Assembly: GCA_015075075.1 (NCBI GenBank)
Contig: JABTVA010000009.1
Coordinates: forward strand, 45,428 to 109,427
Direction: 5' to 3'
Origin: Deltaproteobacteria bacterium
GTDB taxonomy: Bacteria; Desulfobacterota; GWC2-55-46
Length of the DNA stretch: 64,000 nt
Each line of letters starts with the position of its first letter. Position 1 is the first letter of the stretch. The position numbers and the translations under genes were made by a program. Positions 1 to 8,766 of this stretch are shown piece by piece. The notes beneath the pieces were generated by a model. It was not told the origin of the DNA. It searched no databases and saw nothing but the letters and a program-made list of their open reading frames with translations.

Positions 1-121
1 GGTCGTTATAGTCCTTTCCGAATTTCCTGAATATCTCTTCCCTCAACTCGTTCCACACCTTGCGCTTCCTGTCGAGGAGGAGCTTTTTATGCGCTGCCTT
101 GTGGTTGTCATTCCGGTTCAT
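1..121 (-). CDS. Partial DksA/TraR-like protein (N-terminal 40 residues)
   Basis: This is the 5' end of a minus-strand gene running off the window. ATG at 121-119 is preceded by AGGAGG at 136-131, a well-spaced ribosome binding site. The visible residues are mostly charged and alpha-helical (many Lys, Arg and Glu, with a WNELREE segment), like the N-terminal coiled coil of the TraR/DksA zinc-finger family found in deltaproteobacteria. The C4 zinc finger that would prove the family lies outside the window, so the family call is tentative. Repeat A1 lies immediately upstream. Confidence 0.45.
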   Translation of the reverse strand, partial: MNRNDNHKAAHKKLLLDRKRKVWNELREEIFRKFGKDYND

Positions 122-147
122 CTGGGCAGACCTCCTTTTTAGGCCTG

Positions 148-290
148 GGCAACCTCTAAAAATTGGTCTTTTCCCCGGATTCTGTGTCAGGCCAGGAATA
201 AAAATGCTCACATATGAATCATATATGCTCCGCTTTTTATTCTCGGCCTTCCTTGACTGCGGGAAAAATCTCTAATTTTTAGAGGTTGCC
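148..290. repeat. Family A palindromic repeat, copy A1
   Basis: About 143 bp with terminal inverted repeats GGCAACCTCTAAAAATT / AATTTTTAGAGGTTGCC. An inner inverted pair is built from AATAAAAA and TTTTTATT around an AT-rich core with CTCACATAT and ATATATGCTCCGC. It lies between the SAM synthetase stop (296) and the DksA-like gene. This is the most regular copy and serves as reference for the others. Confidence 0.9.
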
Positions 291-295
291 CCTTA

Positions 296-1498
296 TCAGC
301 ATACCGGGTGCTCGCCCCTGGCGAGCTCTTCGGTAAACGAAGGTATCCGCGAAAGGAACTCGTCGATTATCTTCACCACTCCCCTCTCGTAATGCTCCCT
401 GCCGGCCCTGCCATCGGGTATCACCTGCACAAAGACCTGCTTCGGCTCGTCTATGGGCCTCCCTATCTCGCCCAGGAGCCAGACCGAAACCTCCTTGACG
501 CCCTTGACGCGCCCGTATATCTCGGAAGCCATGAGGTGCGACAGTATCGAGTATATCTTCCCCACGTGGCTTACGGGGTTTTTCCCGGCTGCCGCCTCGG
601 TGCCCATCGGGCGGTTGAGAGAGATGACGCCGTTTACGCGGTTCCCCCTCCCCACCTGGCCCGAGTCCGCGTCCTCGGCGGAGGTGCCGAGAAGAGTCAG
701 GTACACGCCCCTGGTGCCCTGGCCTTTCACGTCGAGGGAATTGAGATTGAGAGTGACTTTAGAAAACGGAAAGCCCGAGAGGAAGTCCCTGATCGCGGTG
801 TGCATCTCATTTTTCTTTTTAAAGTAGGCCGCCTCGCTCTCAATAAGACCCGCCAGAAGCGGGCAGGCGACCGTTAAGTCAAGCTCGCTTCCAGTCCTTA
901 CGCCCATCACCTTCACGTCCGAGCCCGCCTCGGGGAAACGCAGTTTGAAGGCCTCGGAATTTATGAGGCGTTCTGTTGCCAGGACCGCGCGCTCGGCGGG
1001 AGTAAGCGGCGCGTATCCAGCCGCCGCGGAAGTGTCGTTCGCGACCCTCACCCTGCCGCGCCTCCCGAATATCCCGGCAAGCTCCTCGGAGCCCGGCTGC
1101 AGTACGACCCTGACCTCAAGGTGCTTATCGGGGTCCACGTGCGGGAGGTTCTCCGCGACCCAGGAACGGACGGTCCGCTTGACGATCTCCTCGACCGGGA
1201 CGCTGGACTTCTCAGTCCCGTAAGAGGCCCTGTCGCCGACTATCAGCTCCATGGGCTTCAGGACCCTCCCGCCGCCGAAGCCCTTCTCCACCTGCCCGGC
1301 CACAAGGAGGCCCTTGTCGATGTTATGATGGAGGACGGCGCCGAACCTCTCCATGTACTCGCGGCTCAAGGCAACCGAAATCCTCTCCATGACCGCGTCG
1401 CAGATGGAGTCCGGGTGCCCGGTCCCCTTTCTCTCGACTATCTCCACGGCCTGCTCGGAAACGGCCATGTTCGCTGAGACCTCTACCCTTTTCTCCAT
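296..1498 (-). CDS. mat: Archaeal-type S-adenosylmethionine synthetase
   Basis: The 400-residue product makes S-adenosylmethionine from methionine and ATP in the cytoplasm. It resembles the archaeal-type enzyme (AdoMet_Synthase, COG1812), not bacterial MetK: the N-terminus carries ERKGTGHPDSICDAVMERIS, followed by HHNIDKGLLVAGQ, and later GRGNRVNGVISLNRPMGTEA and AGKNPVSHVGKIY, all typical of that family at full length. ATG at 1498 is chosen over a TTG two codons upstream; neither has a strong ribosome binding site. Repeats A1 and A2 flank the gene. Archaeal-type enzymes occur sporadically in bacteria, which suggests old horizontal acquisition. No SAM riboswitch is visible upstream. Confidence 0.93.
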   Translation of the reverse strand: MEKRVEVSANMAVSEQAVEIVERKGTGHPDSICDAVMERISVALSREYMERFGAVLHHNIDKGLLVAGQVEKGFGGGRVLKPMELIVGDRASYGTEKSSVPVEEIVKRTVRSWVAENLPHVDPDKHLEVRVVLQPGSEELAGIFGRRGRVRVANDTSAAAGYAPLTPAERAVLATERLINSEAFKLRFPEAGSDVKVMGVRTGSELDLTVACPLLAGLIESEAAYFKKKNEMHTAIRDFLSGFPFSKVTLNLNSLDVKGQGTRGVYLTLLGTSAEDADSGQVGRGNRVNGVISLNRPMGTEAAAGKNPVSHVGKIYSILSHLMASEIYGRVKGVKEVSVWLLGEIGRPIDEPKQVFVQVIPDGRAGREHYERGVVKIIDEFLSRIPSFTEELARGEHPVC

Positions 1499-1555
1499 TA
1501 TCAATCGGTCCCGGAGGGGTTTTCTATTCGAATCGGCCCCTCACTGTTTTTTGAG

Positions 1556-1695
1556 GGTGCCTCTAAAAATTAGAAATTTTTTCTGAGGTCGAGGCAGAGG
1601 CGGAAATAAACGCGGAGCATATATGTGAATATGTGAGCATTTTATTTCCGCCTCAACGAAGAGATCAGGAAAAAGAACAATTTTTAGAGGCAGCC
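1556..1695. repeat. Family A palindromic repeat, copy A2
   Basis: About 140 bp between queH and the SAM synthetase gene. The ends read GGTGCCTCTAAAAATT and AATTTTTAGAGGCAGCC, and the core again has GGAGCATATATG next to ATATGTGAGCA. Its right end overlaps the queH 3' end and supplies that gene's last codons and stop. Confidence 0.88.
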
Positions 1696-2300
1696 TTGAC
1701 TTTCTTCGAGTACCTTTCCAGCCTGCTGTATATGCAGCCGCAGTATTTCTGCCTGTAGAGGCCGAGGGCCCTGGAGGCGTCGATGCCCTCCTGCCAGAGG
1801 AGCCTGAAGTCCTCATAAAGGAAGAGTATGCCGTACTTTCCGGCTAATTCAATGCCTGCGCTCCTTATGGCATCGTGGTCCTGGTGCCTGCTGTAGAGAA
1901 GAGACGAGGTGAAGAATGGAAACCCGAGCGAGCTCGCAGCCCGCGCCGTGGCCTCAAGCCTCAGATAATAGCAGTATTCGCACCTCTTCCCCGTTTGCGG
2001 GAAACCTGGGCCCGCGTGCTCTTTCATGCCCTTGAGGAACGTTGAGGGCCTGTATTCCTCGTCATAGATGACGTTCAGCGAGAGGTGGCGGGCAAGCTCC
2101 TTTGTTGCTGCAATCCTTTTCCTGAATTCCGAAAGGGGATGGATGTTCGGGTTATGGAAGAAGCCGGAGACATCGGCCTTGCCGTCAAGGAGTGATTTTA
2201 GCGGCATGATAGAGCATGGGCCGCAGCAGATATGCGCAAGCACTGCCGCATTGCAGCCGCCTATTGCAGGCAGGTCCTTTATGGATATGGCCTCTTTCAT
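1665..2300 (-). CDS. queH: Epoxyqueuosine reductase QueH
   Basis: The 211-residue product belongs to the QueH family (formerly DUF208), which reduces epoxyqueuosine to queuosine in tRNA as a non-orthologous replacement for QueG. Family cysteines are visible: the CC pair in AHICCGPCS near residue 25, CEYCYY near residue 110, and CGC in the C-terminal YCGCIYS. FFHNPNIHP and SSLLYSRHQDHD also fit. The last ten codons (reading AASKNCSFS and stop) come from repeat A2, so the native C-terminus was replaced by repeat sequence. The catalytic part is complete, so the protein is probably functional. Confidence 0.92.
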   Translation of the reverse strand: MKEAISIKDLPAIGGCNAAVLAHICCGPCSIMPLKSLLDGKADVSGFFHNPNIHPLSEFRKRIAATKELARHLSLNVIYDEEYRPSTFLKGMKEHAGPGFPQTGKRCEYCYYLRLEATARAASSLGFPFFTSSLLYSRHQDHDAIRSAGIELAGKYGILFLYEDFRLLWQEGIDASRALGLYRQKYCGCIYSRLERYSKKVKAASKNCSFS

Positions 2301-2425
2301 TGGAGACCCGTTATCGGGGTGAATTTATCCCCGCGAGACAAGATGAGCGCTCCCCCGTCTAAAGGAGGATACAGGAGATTATGCCACACAATCTCCCTGC
2401 CCGTCTTTAAAAAGGTGGGGCAAAC

Positions 2426-2589
2426 TTTTAACAGCTTGCTGAAAAACTCCGCTTTTATTCAGGCTGCTAAAAAAGCTCCATATGCTAGGCGTCGAGGAGC
2501 GAGGAATGAGGCGTACTTTTCGTGTACGCCGCAGTGACGAGCGACGTAGCCTTCGACGCAGATGGACTTTTTCAGCAGCCTGTTAAAAA
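2426..2589. repeat. Family B repeat, copy B1
   Basis: About 164 bp between queH and ruvB. Termini are inverted: TTTTAACAG..TGCTGAAAAA at the left and TTTTTCAGCAGCCTGTTAAAA at the right. Inside, GGCGTACttttcGTGTACGCC forms a perfect central hairpin, flanked by GGCGTCGA and TCGACGC arms. Its right edge carries the ruvB stop codon. Confidence 0.85.
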
Positions 2590-3614
2590 AGCCCGTCCTG
2601 CTTCCCAGCGCTCGCCGTCTTCCTGTAGGGCCTCCCCAGGTGCGCGTACGCGAGCTCGGTTGCGACCCTGCCCCTGGGGGTCCTGTTGAGATACCCCTCC
2701 TGCAGGAGGTAGGGCTCGTGGAGGTCCTCTATGGCGTCCTTCTCCTCGTGGAGCGCGGATGCAAGCGCCTCTATGCCGACCGGCCCGCCGTTGAACTTGT
2801 CTATTATGGTTAGGAGCATCCTCCTGTCCATCTTGTCGAAACCTTTCGAGTCTATCTCGAGCATGGAGAGCGCGCCCGAGGCGACATCCCTTGTTATGAC
2901 GCCCTTTGCCTTGACCTGGGCGAAGTCCCTTACCCGCCGCAGGAGCCGGTTAGCCACCCTCGGGGTGCCCCTCGATCTCCCGGCGATCTCCTCCGCGCCG
3001 TCGTCGGTTATCTCGACATCGAGTATGGAGGCCGAGCGCGCGACTATGGTCTTGAGCTCGGAAGCGGCATAGAAATCGAACCTCAGCATCACGCCGAACC
3101 TGTCCCGCAAGGGCGAGGTAAGGAGCCCGGCCCTGGTCGTCGCGCCGATAAGGGTGAACTTGGGTAGCTCTATCTTTACCGACCTCGCAGAAGGCCCCTG
3201 GCCGATCAGGATATCTATGTGGTAATCCTCCATTGCCGGATAGAGTATCTCCTCGACCGCCGGGGTAAGCCTGTGTATCTCGTCTATGAAGAATACGTCC
3301 CTGTCCTCGATGTTGGTGAGCATTGCCGCAAGGTCGCCCGCCTTGTCTATGACCGGGCCCGAGGAGGCCTTTATCTGGCTCCCGAGCTCGTTGGCTATTA
3401 TCATGGCCATTGTGGTCTTGCCGAGCCCAGGAGGGCCGTAGAACAGCACGTGGTCGAGCGCCTCGCCCCTGTTCTTAGCGGCCTGTATGAAGACCTTGAG
3501 GTTCTCCTTCAGCTTCTCCTGCCCTATGAAGCCGTCGAGGAGCCTGGGCCTGAGGGTAGCCTCGAACTCGTCCTCTTTGAGCTTCGCGGGCGTTATCTCG
3601 CGCTCGTCTTCCAT
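2583..3614 (-). CDS. ruvB: Holliday junction branch-migration helicase RuvB
   Basis: The 343-residue AAA+ motor drives branch migration of Holliday junctions with RuvA. The Walker A motif GPPGLGKTT is near residue 62, Walker B is FIDEIHRL near 113, sensor I is [11 protein letters not shown] near 155, and the C-terminal winged helix reads [12 protein letters not shown]. It is the last gene of ruvC-ruvA-ruvB, 4 bp after ruvA. The stop codon lies in the terminal inverted repeat of B1, so the last few residues may be altered. The conserved domains are intact. Confidence 0.97.
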   Translation of the reverse strand: MEDEREITPAKLKEDEFEATLRPRLLDGFIGQEKLKENLKVFIQAAKNRGEALDHVLFYGPPGLGKTTMAMIIANELGSQIKASSGPVIDKAGDLAAMLTNIEDRDVFFIDEIHRLTPAVEEILYPAMEDYHIDILIGQGPSARSVKIELPKFTLIGATTRAGLLTSPLRDRFGVMLRFDFYAASELKTIVARSASILDVEITDDGAEEIAGRSRGTPRVANRLLRRVRDFAQVKAKGVITRDVASGALSMLEIDSKGFDKMDRRMLLTIIDKFNGGPVGIEALASALHEEKDAIEDLHEPYLLQEGYLNRTPRGRVATELAYAHLGRPYRKTASAGKQDGLF

Positions 3615-3618
3615 GAGT

Positions 3619-4230
3619 TCAAGTCCTTGTCTTTGAAATGAGCCGGAGCGATTCCTTCAATACCTCTTCAAAGGCTGGCCCGTTGCCGAGGGACCTGGCC
3701 GCCTTCCTGGCCGCCTCCTCGGCAAGTACGCTCCTGTAGCCCAGGTTCTCAAGCGCCGAGACAACGTCTACTACGAGGGGGTCCCTTCCTTGAGCGGGCT
3801 CTTCGGCAGGAGCGCCCTTCAAGGCTATCGTTCCTATCTTGTCCTTGAGCTCGAGTATCAGCCTTTCGGAGGACTTCGCGCCTATGCCCGGGATGGAGCC
3901 GAGCCGCGCCTTGTCGGCAGTGCTTATGGCCCTGACGAGGTCCCCGACCGCGACCCCGGAAAGTATGTTCCTGGCAAGCCTCGGCCCCACGCCGGAGACG
4001 CTTATGAGGAGCTGGAAGACCTCCTTCTCTTCCTGGGTAAGGAAGCCGTAGAGCTGTATGGCGTCCTCCTTGAGATGCGTATGGACCCTGAGGCTTACGG
4101 TCTCTCCGTCCTGCGGCAGGGTATAGAACGTGGAAAGAGGGATGAAGACCTCGTAGCCCACCCCGCCGGTCTCGACGACTACCGACTCCGTAGTCTTGTG
4201 TATTATGCGCCCCTTTATGCTGGCTATCAT
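3619..4230 (-). CDS. ruvA: Holliday junction DNA-binding protein RuvA
   Basis: The 203-residue protein binds four-way junctions and loads RuvB. The N-terminal OB-fold begins [13 protein letters not shown]. Helix-hairpin-helix segments are visible as [18 protein letters not shown] and [19 protein letters not shown], and the C-terminal domain III ends near residue 200. Length is normal. ruvA overlaps ruvC by 4 bp, indicating translational coupling. Confidence 0.96.
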   Translation of the reverse strand: MIASIKGRIIHKTTESVVVETGGVGYEVFIPLSTFYTLPQDGETVSLRVHTHLKEDAIQLYGFLTQEEKEVFQLLISVSGVGPRLARNILSGVAVGDLVRAISTADKARLGSIPGIGAKSSERLILELKDKIGTIALKGAPAEEPAQGRDPLVVDVVSALENLGYRSVLAEEAARKAARSLGNGPAFEEVLKESLRLISKTRT

Positions 4231-4757
4231 ATCGTGCGCCTGGCGGGGAGCGGCGCGGCCTCGCCTTTTATGCGAAGGCCCGCCGTATGGCTGTTAAGGT
4301 GGCAGATGGCGAGTGCGAGCGCGTCGGTCGCGTCCTTTTTTCCGGCGATAAGCCCGGCCTTGAGGAGAAGCCCCACCATCTTCTGCACGTCTTCCTTTGC
4401 GGCCCTGCCGTTTCCGGTTACGGCCTGCTTGACCGAGGATGGGGAATACTCGTAGACCGGTATGCCGAACTCGGCGACCGTGACCAGCAGGGCCCCCCTC
4501 GCCTGCCCGAGCGTAATGGCGCTCTTAGCGTTCTTCGCGTAAAAGACCGATTCGAGCGAAACGGCTTCGGGCCTGAACTCTTCTATAATCTCCCTGAGCC
4601 TGCTGGAAATGAATAGGAGCCGGGAGGAAAGCGGAAGCCCGGCCTTGGGAGAGATGTCCCCGTGGCAGACGCGGACGAGAGCGTTGCCCTTCCTCTCCAC
4701 GATGCCGTATCCTGTAGAGACGCTTCCGGGGTCGATTCCCAGCACCATCGTTTTCAC
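4227..4757 (-). CDS. ruvC: Crossover junction endodeoxyribonuclease RuvC
   Basis: The 176-residue nuclease resolves Holliday junctions. The first acidic catalytic residue is in LGIDPGSVSTGYG, followed by SLESVFYAKNAKSAITLGQA and the C-terminal KKDATDALALAICH. Length is typical. It lies 15 bp downstream of the YebC-family gene, the usual yebC-ruvC-ruvA-ruvB order. Confidence 0.96.
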   Translation of the reverse strand: MKTMVLGIDPGSVSTGYGIVERKGNALVRVCHGDISPKAGLPLSSRLLFISSRLREIIEEFRPEAVSLESVFYAKNAKSAITLGQARGALLVTVAEFGIPVYEYSPSSVKQAVTGNGRAAKEDVQKMVGLLLKAGLIAGKKDATDALALAICHLNSHTAGLRIKGEAAPLPARRTI

Positions 4758-4772
4758 CTTGCGGGCTGCTAT

Positions 4773-5525
4773 TTAGGAAGCTATACTCGACATCTCCTCC
4801 GGCGGGATGTCGAAGTTGGCGTACACGGACTGGACGTCGTCCAGGTCCTCGAGCTCCTCAAGGAGCCCCAGCACCTGCCTTGCGGACTTGCCTTCGACCC
4901 TTACCGTGGTCTTCGGCACCATCGCGATATCGGAATGCGAATAGCGCACCCCGGCCTGGTCGAAGGCCGCCTTGACCCTGGCGTATTCAGTGGGCTCGGT
5001 ATATACCTCGAATACCCTGTCGTCCTGGTTGGACAGGACGTCCTCGGCCCCGGCCTCGAGCGCAGCCTCCATGAGCCTTTCTTCCGTTATCGAGCCCATG
5101 TCGAATGTGAAGACGCCCTTTTTCTCGAACATGTACGCGACCGAGCCGCTCTGGCCCAGGCTTCCGCCGAAACGCGAGAATGCGTGCCGCACCTCCGAGG
5201 CGGTCCTGTTCCTGTTGTCGGTCATGAAGTTCACTATGACCGCGACCCCGCCCGGCCCGTAGCCCTCGTAAGCGCCCTCTTCATAGATGACGTTTTCGAG
5301 CTCGCCCGCGCCCTTTTTTATGGCCCTCTCTATATTGTCGGCAGGCAGGTTCTCGGCCTTGGCCTTCTCGACCGCGAGCCGGAGCCTGGGGTTCCCCGAC
5401 GGGTCGCTCCCGCTCTTGGCAGCTACCATTATCTCCTTCACGAGTTTCGTGAATACCTTGCCCTTCTTCGCGTCAGACTTGGCCTTCTTGTGCTTGATGT
5501 TGGCCCATTTGGAATGCCCTGCCAT
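4773..5525 (-). CDS. yebC: YebC/PmpR-family DNA-binding regulator (TACO1 family)
   Basis: The 250-residue product starts with the hallmark MAGHSKWANIKHKKAKSDAK. An in-frame start 15 codons upstream exists but would add a non-conserved tail. RLRLAVEKAKAENLPADNIERAIKKG, YEGYGPGGVAVIV and the C-terminal LEELEDLDDVQSVYANFD are all present. The family includes transcription regulators and translation activators that relieve stalls at proline runs. It leads the ruvCAB operon, a common arrangement. Confidence 0.95.
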   Translation of the reverse strand: MAGHSKWANIKHKKAKSDAKKGKVFTKLVKEIMVAAKSGSDPSGNPRLRLAVEKAKAENLPADNIERAIKKGAGELENVIYEEGAYEGYGPGGVAVIVNFMTDNRNRTASEVRHAFSRFGGSLGQSGSVAYMFEKKGVFTFDMGSITEERLMEAALEAGAEDVLSNQDDRVFEVYTEPTEYARVKAAFDQAGVRYSHSDIAMVPKTTVRVEGKSARQVLGLLEELEDLDDVQSVYANFDIPPEEMSSIAS

Positions 5526-5664
5526 TAACCACCCCGTTGAGACTTTTTCTTGAAGAATATAGAAACACACGATTCATAACACAAAACGGCCTGCTTTTCA
5601 ATTTACAATCTGAGGGCGCGCGCCATATCCAGTTCCTGGCGCAGGGCGCTCCGGTTCCTTCTGT

Positions 5665-5670
5665 TATACT
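5665..5670 (+). promoter_or_regulatory. Possible -10 box for the PAS-protein gene
   Basis: TATACT lies 67 bases before the chosen ATG in the divergent gap after yebC. No convincing -35 box is seen at normal spacing, so this is only a weak suggestion of where the + strand PAS gene starts its transcript. Confidence 0.25.
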
Positions 5671-5736
5671 AAAAATAGGATTTGACGGCTCCCATATCCT
5701 GAGCACTACGGAAAGGGCCGGAAAAGGAGCGTGTTT

Positions 5737-7187
5737 ATGGACCATGCCGACCAACACGGAATAGATGGAGAGCTGGAGAGGCTCAGAAGGCGTGTAAGGG
5801 AGTATGAAAAAAAAGAGGCTGAGCGCAGGCGCAACCTCGAAGAGAACCCCGCCGCCATTGAGGCCCTTATGGAGTATATACCCGAGGGCATAATAATCGT
5901 TTCCGCGCCTGACGAGACCATAAGGATGGCAAGCAGGAGGCGCTACGCATGTCGGGGAACGGCGAGGAGAGCATCGAGGGGCTCAAGCTGAAGGCGCTTG
6001 CCTCCAGGTGCCGGATATACCATCCGGACGGCAGGAAGCTCAAGGAGGAGGAAAACCCGCTTGTCATCGCTCTCCGGGAGGGGCGGACCATAAGCGACAG
6101 GGAGTTCACTCTCCGGAGGCCCGACGGGAGCGAGATATCCGTCCTCGCCAACGCAGGACCGGTCTTCGATAAATCAGGAAAGCTCCTCGGCGCGATAGTC
6201 TCATGGAGGGACATAACCGCGAGGAGGAGGGCAGAGCAGGCCGTCTCAAGGGAAAGGGGCCTCCTTAAGAGGGTGCTGGCCATAATGCCCGTGGGCGTGT
6301 GGATACTGGACGGCAGCGGAAACATCGTGGAGGGGAACGAGGAGGGGCAAAGGATCTGGGGCGGCATGAAGCAGGTCGGCATCGAGGGCTACGGCGAGTA
6401 CAAGGCATGGTGGGCGGAGAACGGCAAGCCCATCGCGCCTCATGAATGGGCGGGCGCAAGGGCCGTTGAAAAGGGCGAGACCTCCGTAAGCGAGGAGGTG
6501 GAGATCGAAGGCTTCGACGGGGTGCGCCGGTTCATAATCAATTCGGCTGTGCCGCTCACCGATGAAAATGGCGGGATAATCGGCGCGGTCACGGTCAACC
6601 AGGACATAACGGCGCGGAAGCTCGGCGAAAGGATGCTCGCCGAGGCCCAGCATACGGCAAGGCTCGGGAACTGGATATGGGAGCCTGAAAGGGACCAGAT
6701 ATGCGGCTCGGGCGAGGCGTACAGGATATTCGGGCTCCGGGAAGGGCAGCCCATGAACATGGAGGAGTTCATGAAGATGGTGCATCCTGACGACAGGGAG
6801 GCGCTCAACAACGCCATAAAGGACGCGCTAGCCGGGGGCGAAGGGTACGAGTTCGATTTCAGGGTGGAGGTCCTGGGCGAGACTAAATACGTCCAGGCAA
6901 TCGGCAGGACCGAGTTCCGTAACGGAAAGCCGGTGGCCGTGAGGGGCACGGTCCAGGACATCACGGAACGGAAGAGGACGGAAAACGAGCTGAGGGACGC
7001 GCTCGCCCGCATAAAGACCCTTAGCGGCCTCATACCAATCTGCGCGAACTGCAAGAGGATCAGGGACGACAGGGGCTACTGGATGAGAATAGAGAAATAC
7101 ATAGAAGACCGCTCCACCGCCGAATTCACGCACAGCCTCTGCCCGGAGTGCGAGAGAAGGCTTTACGAGGAGGACAAGGCGGCCTGA
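5737..7187 (+). CDS. Multi-PAS protein with C-terminal CxxC..CxxC motif (frameshifted)
   Basis: A coiled-coil N-terminus (ELERLRRRVREYEKK) is followed by three PAS domains, ending in the typical DITARRRAEQ, DITARKLGE and DITERKRTE linkers. The C-terminal segment has CANCKRIRD and CPEC about 35 residues apart, a cysteine pattern seen at the end of many deltaproteobacterial PAS and response-regulator proteins. There is no kinase, GGDEF or other output domain. ATG at 5737, after AAGGAG, is preferred over GTG at 5731. The first PAS domain is broken by a frameshift near 5935-5950: the frame moves from ..IRMAS.. to ..EALRMSG... The gene converges with the regulator at 7193, only 5 bp away. Confidence 0.75.
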
Positions 7188-7192
7188 TCGCC

Positions 7193-8588
7193 CTATTCCC
7201 TTGGAGGGGCGCTCCCCGGCCCCTTTATGCCAAGCTCACGCATCTTGAGGAGAAGCGTATTCCTGTGTATCTTAAGCGCCCTTGCCGTTTCAGCCCTGTT
7301 CCAGCTGGCCTTGTCCAGCGCGCCTTTTATGTAGCGCCTCTCAAAGGCCTTGACCGCGTCCTTGAAATCCAGCGTCAACTCCTTTCCCGGAGCCGCATCG
7401 TCCGCGAGCGCCATCATGCCCATCGGCAGGTCGTCGCCCCTTATGAGGCCTCCCTCGGGTGCGAGCACCACGAGCCTTTCCATGAGGTTTTCAAGCTCCC
7501 TGATGTTCCCGGGCCACCCGTAGTCCATGAACGCCCTTATGACCTCCGGATGGACCCCCTCCACCCTCTTGCCGCATTTCTTGGAGAGCTTTTCGAGGAA
7601 ATGCTCGACGAGCAAAGGCACGTCCTCCTTCCGCTCCCTCAGGGGCGGAAGCTCTATCGGCACCACCTTGAGCCTGTAGAAGAGGTCCTCCCTGAAGCGG
7701 CCCGCCGCGACCTCGTCCTCGAGGCGCGCGTTCGACGCCGCTATCACCCTTATGTCGATCCTGATGGAGGAATTCGAGCCGACCCTTTCGAAGGACCTCT
7801 CCTGAAGCACCCTGAGGAGCTTTATCTGGAGGTGCATGGGTAACGTCGAGACTTCGTCAAGGAAGAGCGTGCCTGTGTCGGAGTGCTCGAACTTCCCGAT
7901 CTTTCGCTGGTGCGCCCCGGTGAAAGCCCCCCTCTCGTGCCCGAAGAGCTCGCTTTCCATGAGCTCCGAAGGCACGGCCCCGCAGTTCACGGCCACGAAG
8001 GGCTTCTCCCTCCTGTCGCTCATGAAATGGATGGCCCTCGCTACTAACTCCTTCCCGGTGCCGCTCTCGCCCGTTATGAGCACCCCTGACGAGGTCCGGC
8101 TTACAGCCTGCATTAACCCGAAGACCTTCCGCATCGCGGGCGACCTGCTTATCATCTCGCCGTTCAGGTACCTGAGGCCGTTCCGCTCTTTAAGCTCTTC
8201 CTTGAGGAATTCGATCTCGCTCTTTAGCTTAAGCCCTTCGGACAGCCTCGAAAGCGTTGCGATGAGCTCGTCCCCGTCAAAGGGCTTGGTTATGTAGTCG
8301 TAGGCGCCTTTCCTGAGTGAGGATACCGCCTGCTCGGCGCTGTCGAGGGCGGAGAGCATTACGACCTCTATCGAGCCGTCGAGCTCCTTCAACCGCCCGA
8401 GCGTTTCAAGCCCGTCCATGCCCGGCAGCTTAAGGTCCAGCAGCACTATCTCAACCGGCCTGAACGCGCCAAAGAGAGCGCCTGCTGGACTGCGCCTTCA
8501 CGACCTCGTAGCTCTCCCTTAAGAGTATCTCGAGCGTGCCCGTTACGAAGTCGTCGTCGTCCACAACGAGGACAAGTGGTTTTCTCAT
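7193..8588 (-). CDS. NtrC-type sigma54 response regulator (frameshifted in receiver)
   Basis: This is a receiver, AAA+ and Fis-type helix-turn-helix regulator. The receiver starts MRKPLVLVVDDDDF at 8588 and resumes in another frame at EIVLLDLKLPGMDG. The break lies around 8480-8492 and restoring one base joins the two halves. The sigma54-activator domain has GESGTGKELVARAIH, the GAFTGA loop and LFLDEVSTLP. The C-terminus has NRAETARALKIHRNTLLLKM. No ribosome binding site marks the start, and in-frame starts at 8627 and 8645 also exist. No cognate kinase is adjacent, except possibly the convergent PAS protein. Confidence 0.8.
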
Positions 8589-8666
8589 GCAAGCTACCGT
8601 CGCCTGTTTTCTGAGGAGTCGCGCCATTTGCCCAGACCAATTCACAAATTATGTACTAATAAGGCG

Positions 8667-8694
8667 ATGGTAACATATTGTGAGTCAATGTCAA
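8667..8694 (-). promoter_or_regulatory. Sigma70-type promoter for the regulator at 8588
   Basis: On the minus strand TTGACA (8694-8689) and TACCAT (8672-8667) are 16 bp apart, placed in the AT-rich gap after the NtrX-like stop. It would start a transcript about 70 bases before the chosen start codon. Confidence 0.5.
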
Positions 8695-8766
8695 GGCAAA
8701 ATACATTTTTAATTTAAAGATGATTGGCCCAGGGCGAGGTGCGGGTTTCCGGTGTTGGAGGGCTTT

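Noticed and set aside
308..877. Long + strand open frame opposite the SAM synthetase gene
   Set aside because: It is a by-product of GC-rich codon use on the minus strand; the minus-strand protein is a full-length recognisable enzyme.
5931..5991. Programmed ribosomal frameshift in the PAS protein
   Set aside because: No slippery heptamer with a downstream pseudoknot is evident, and many unrelated genes in the window show similar single-base breaks, so sequence error is simpler.
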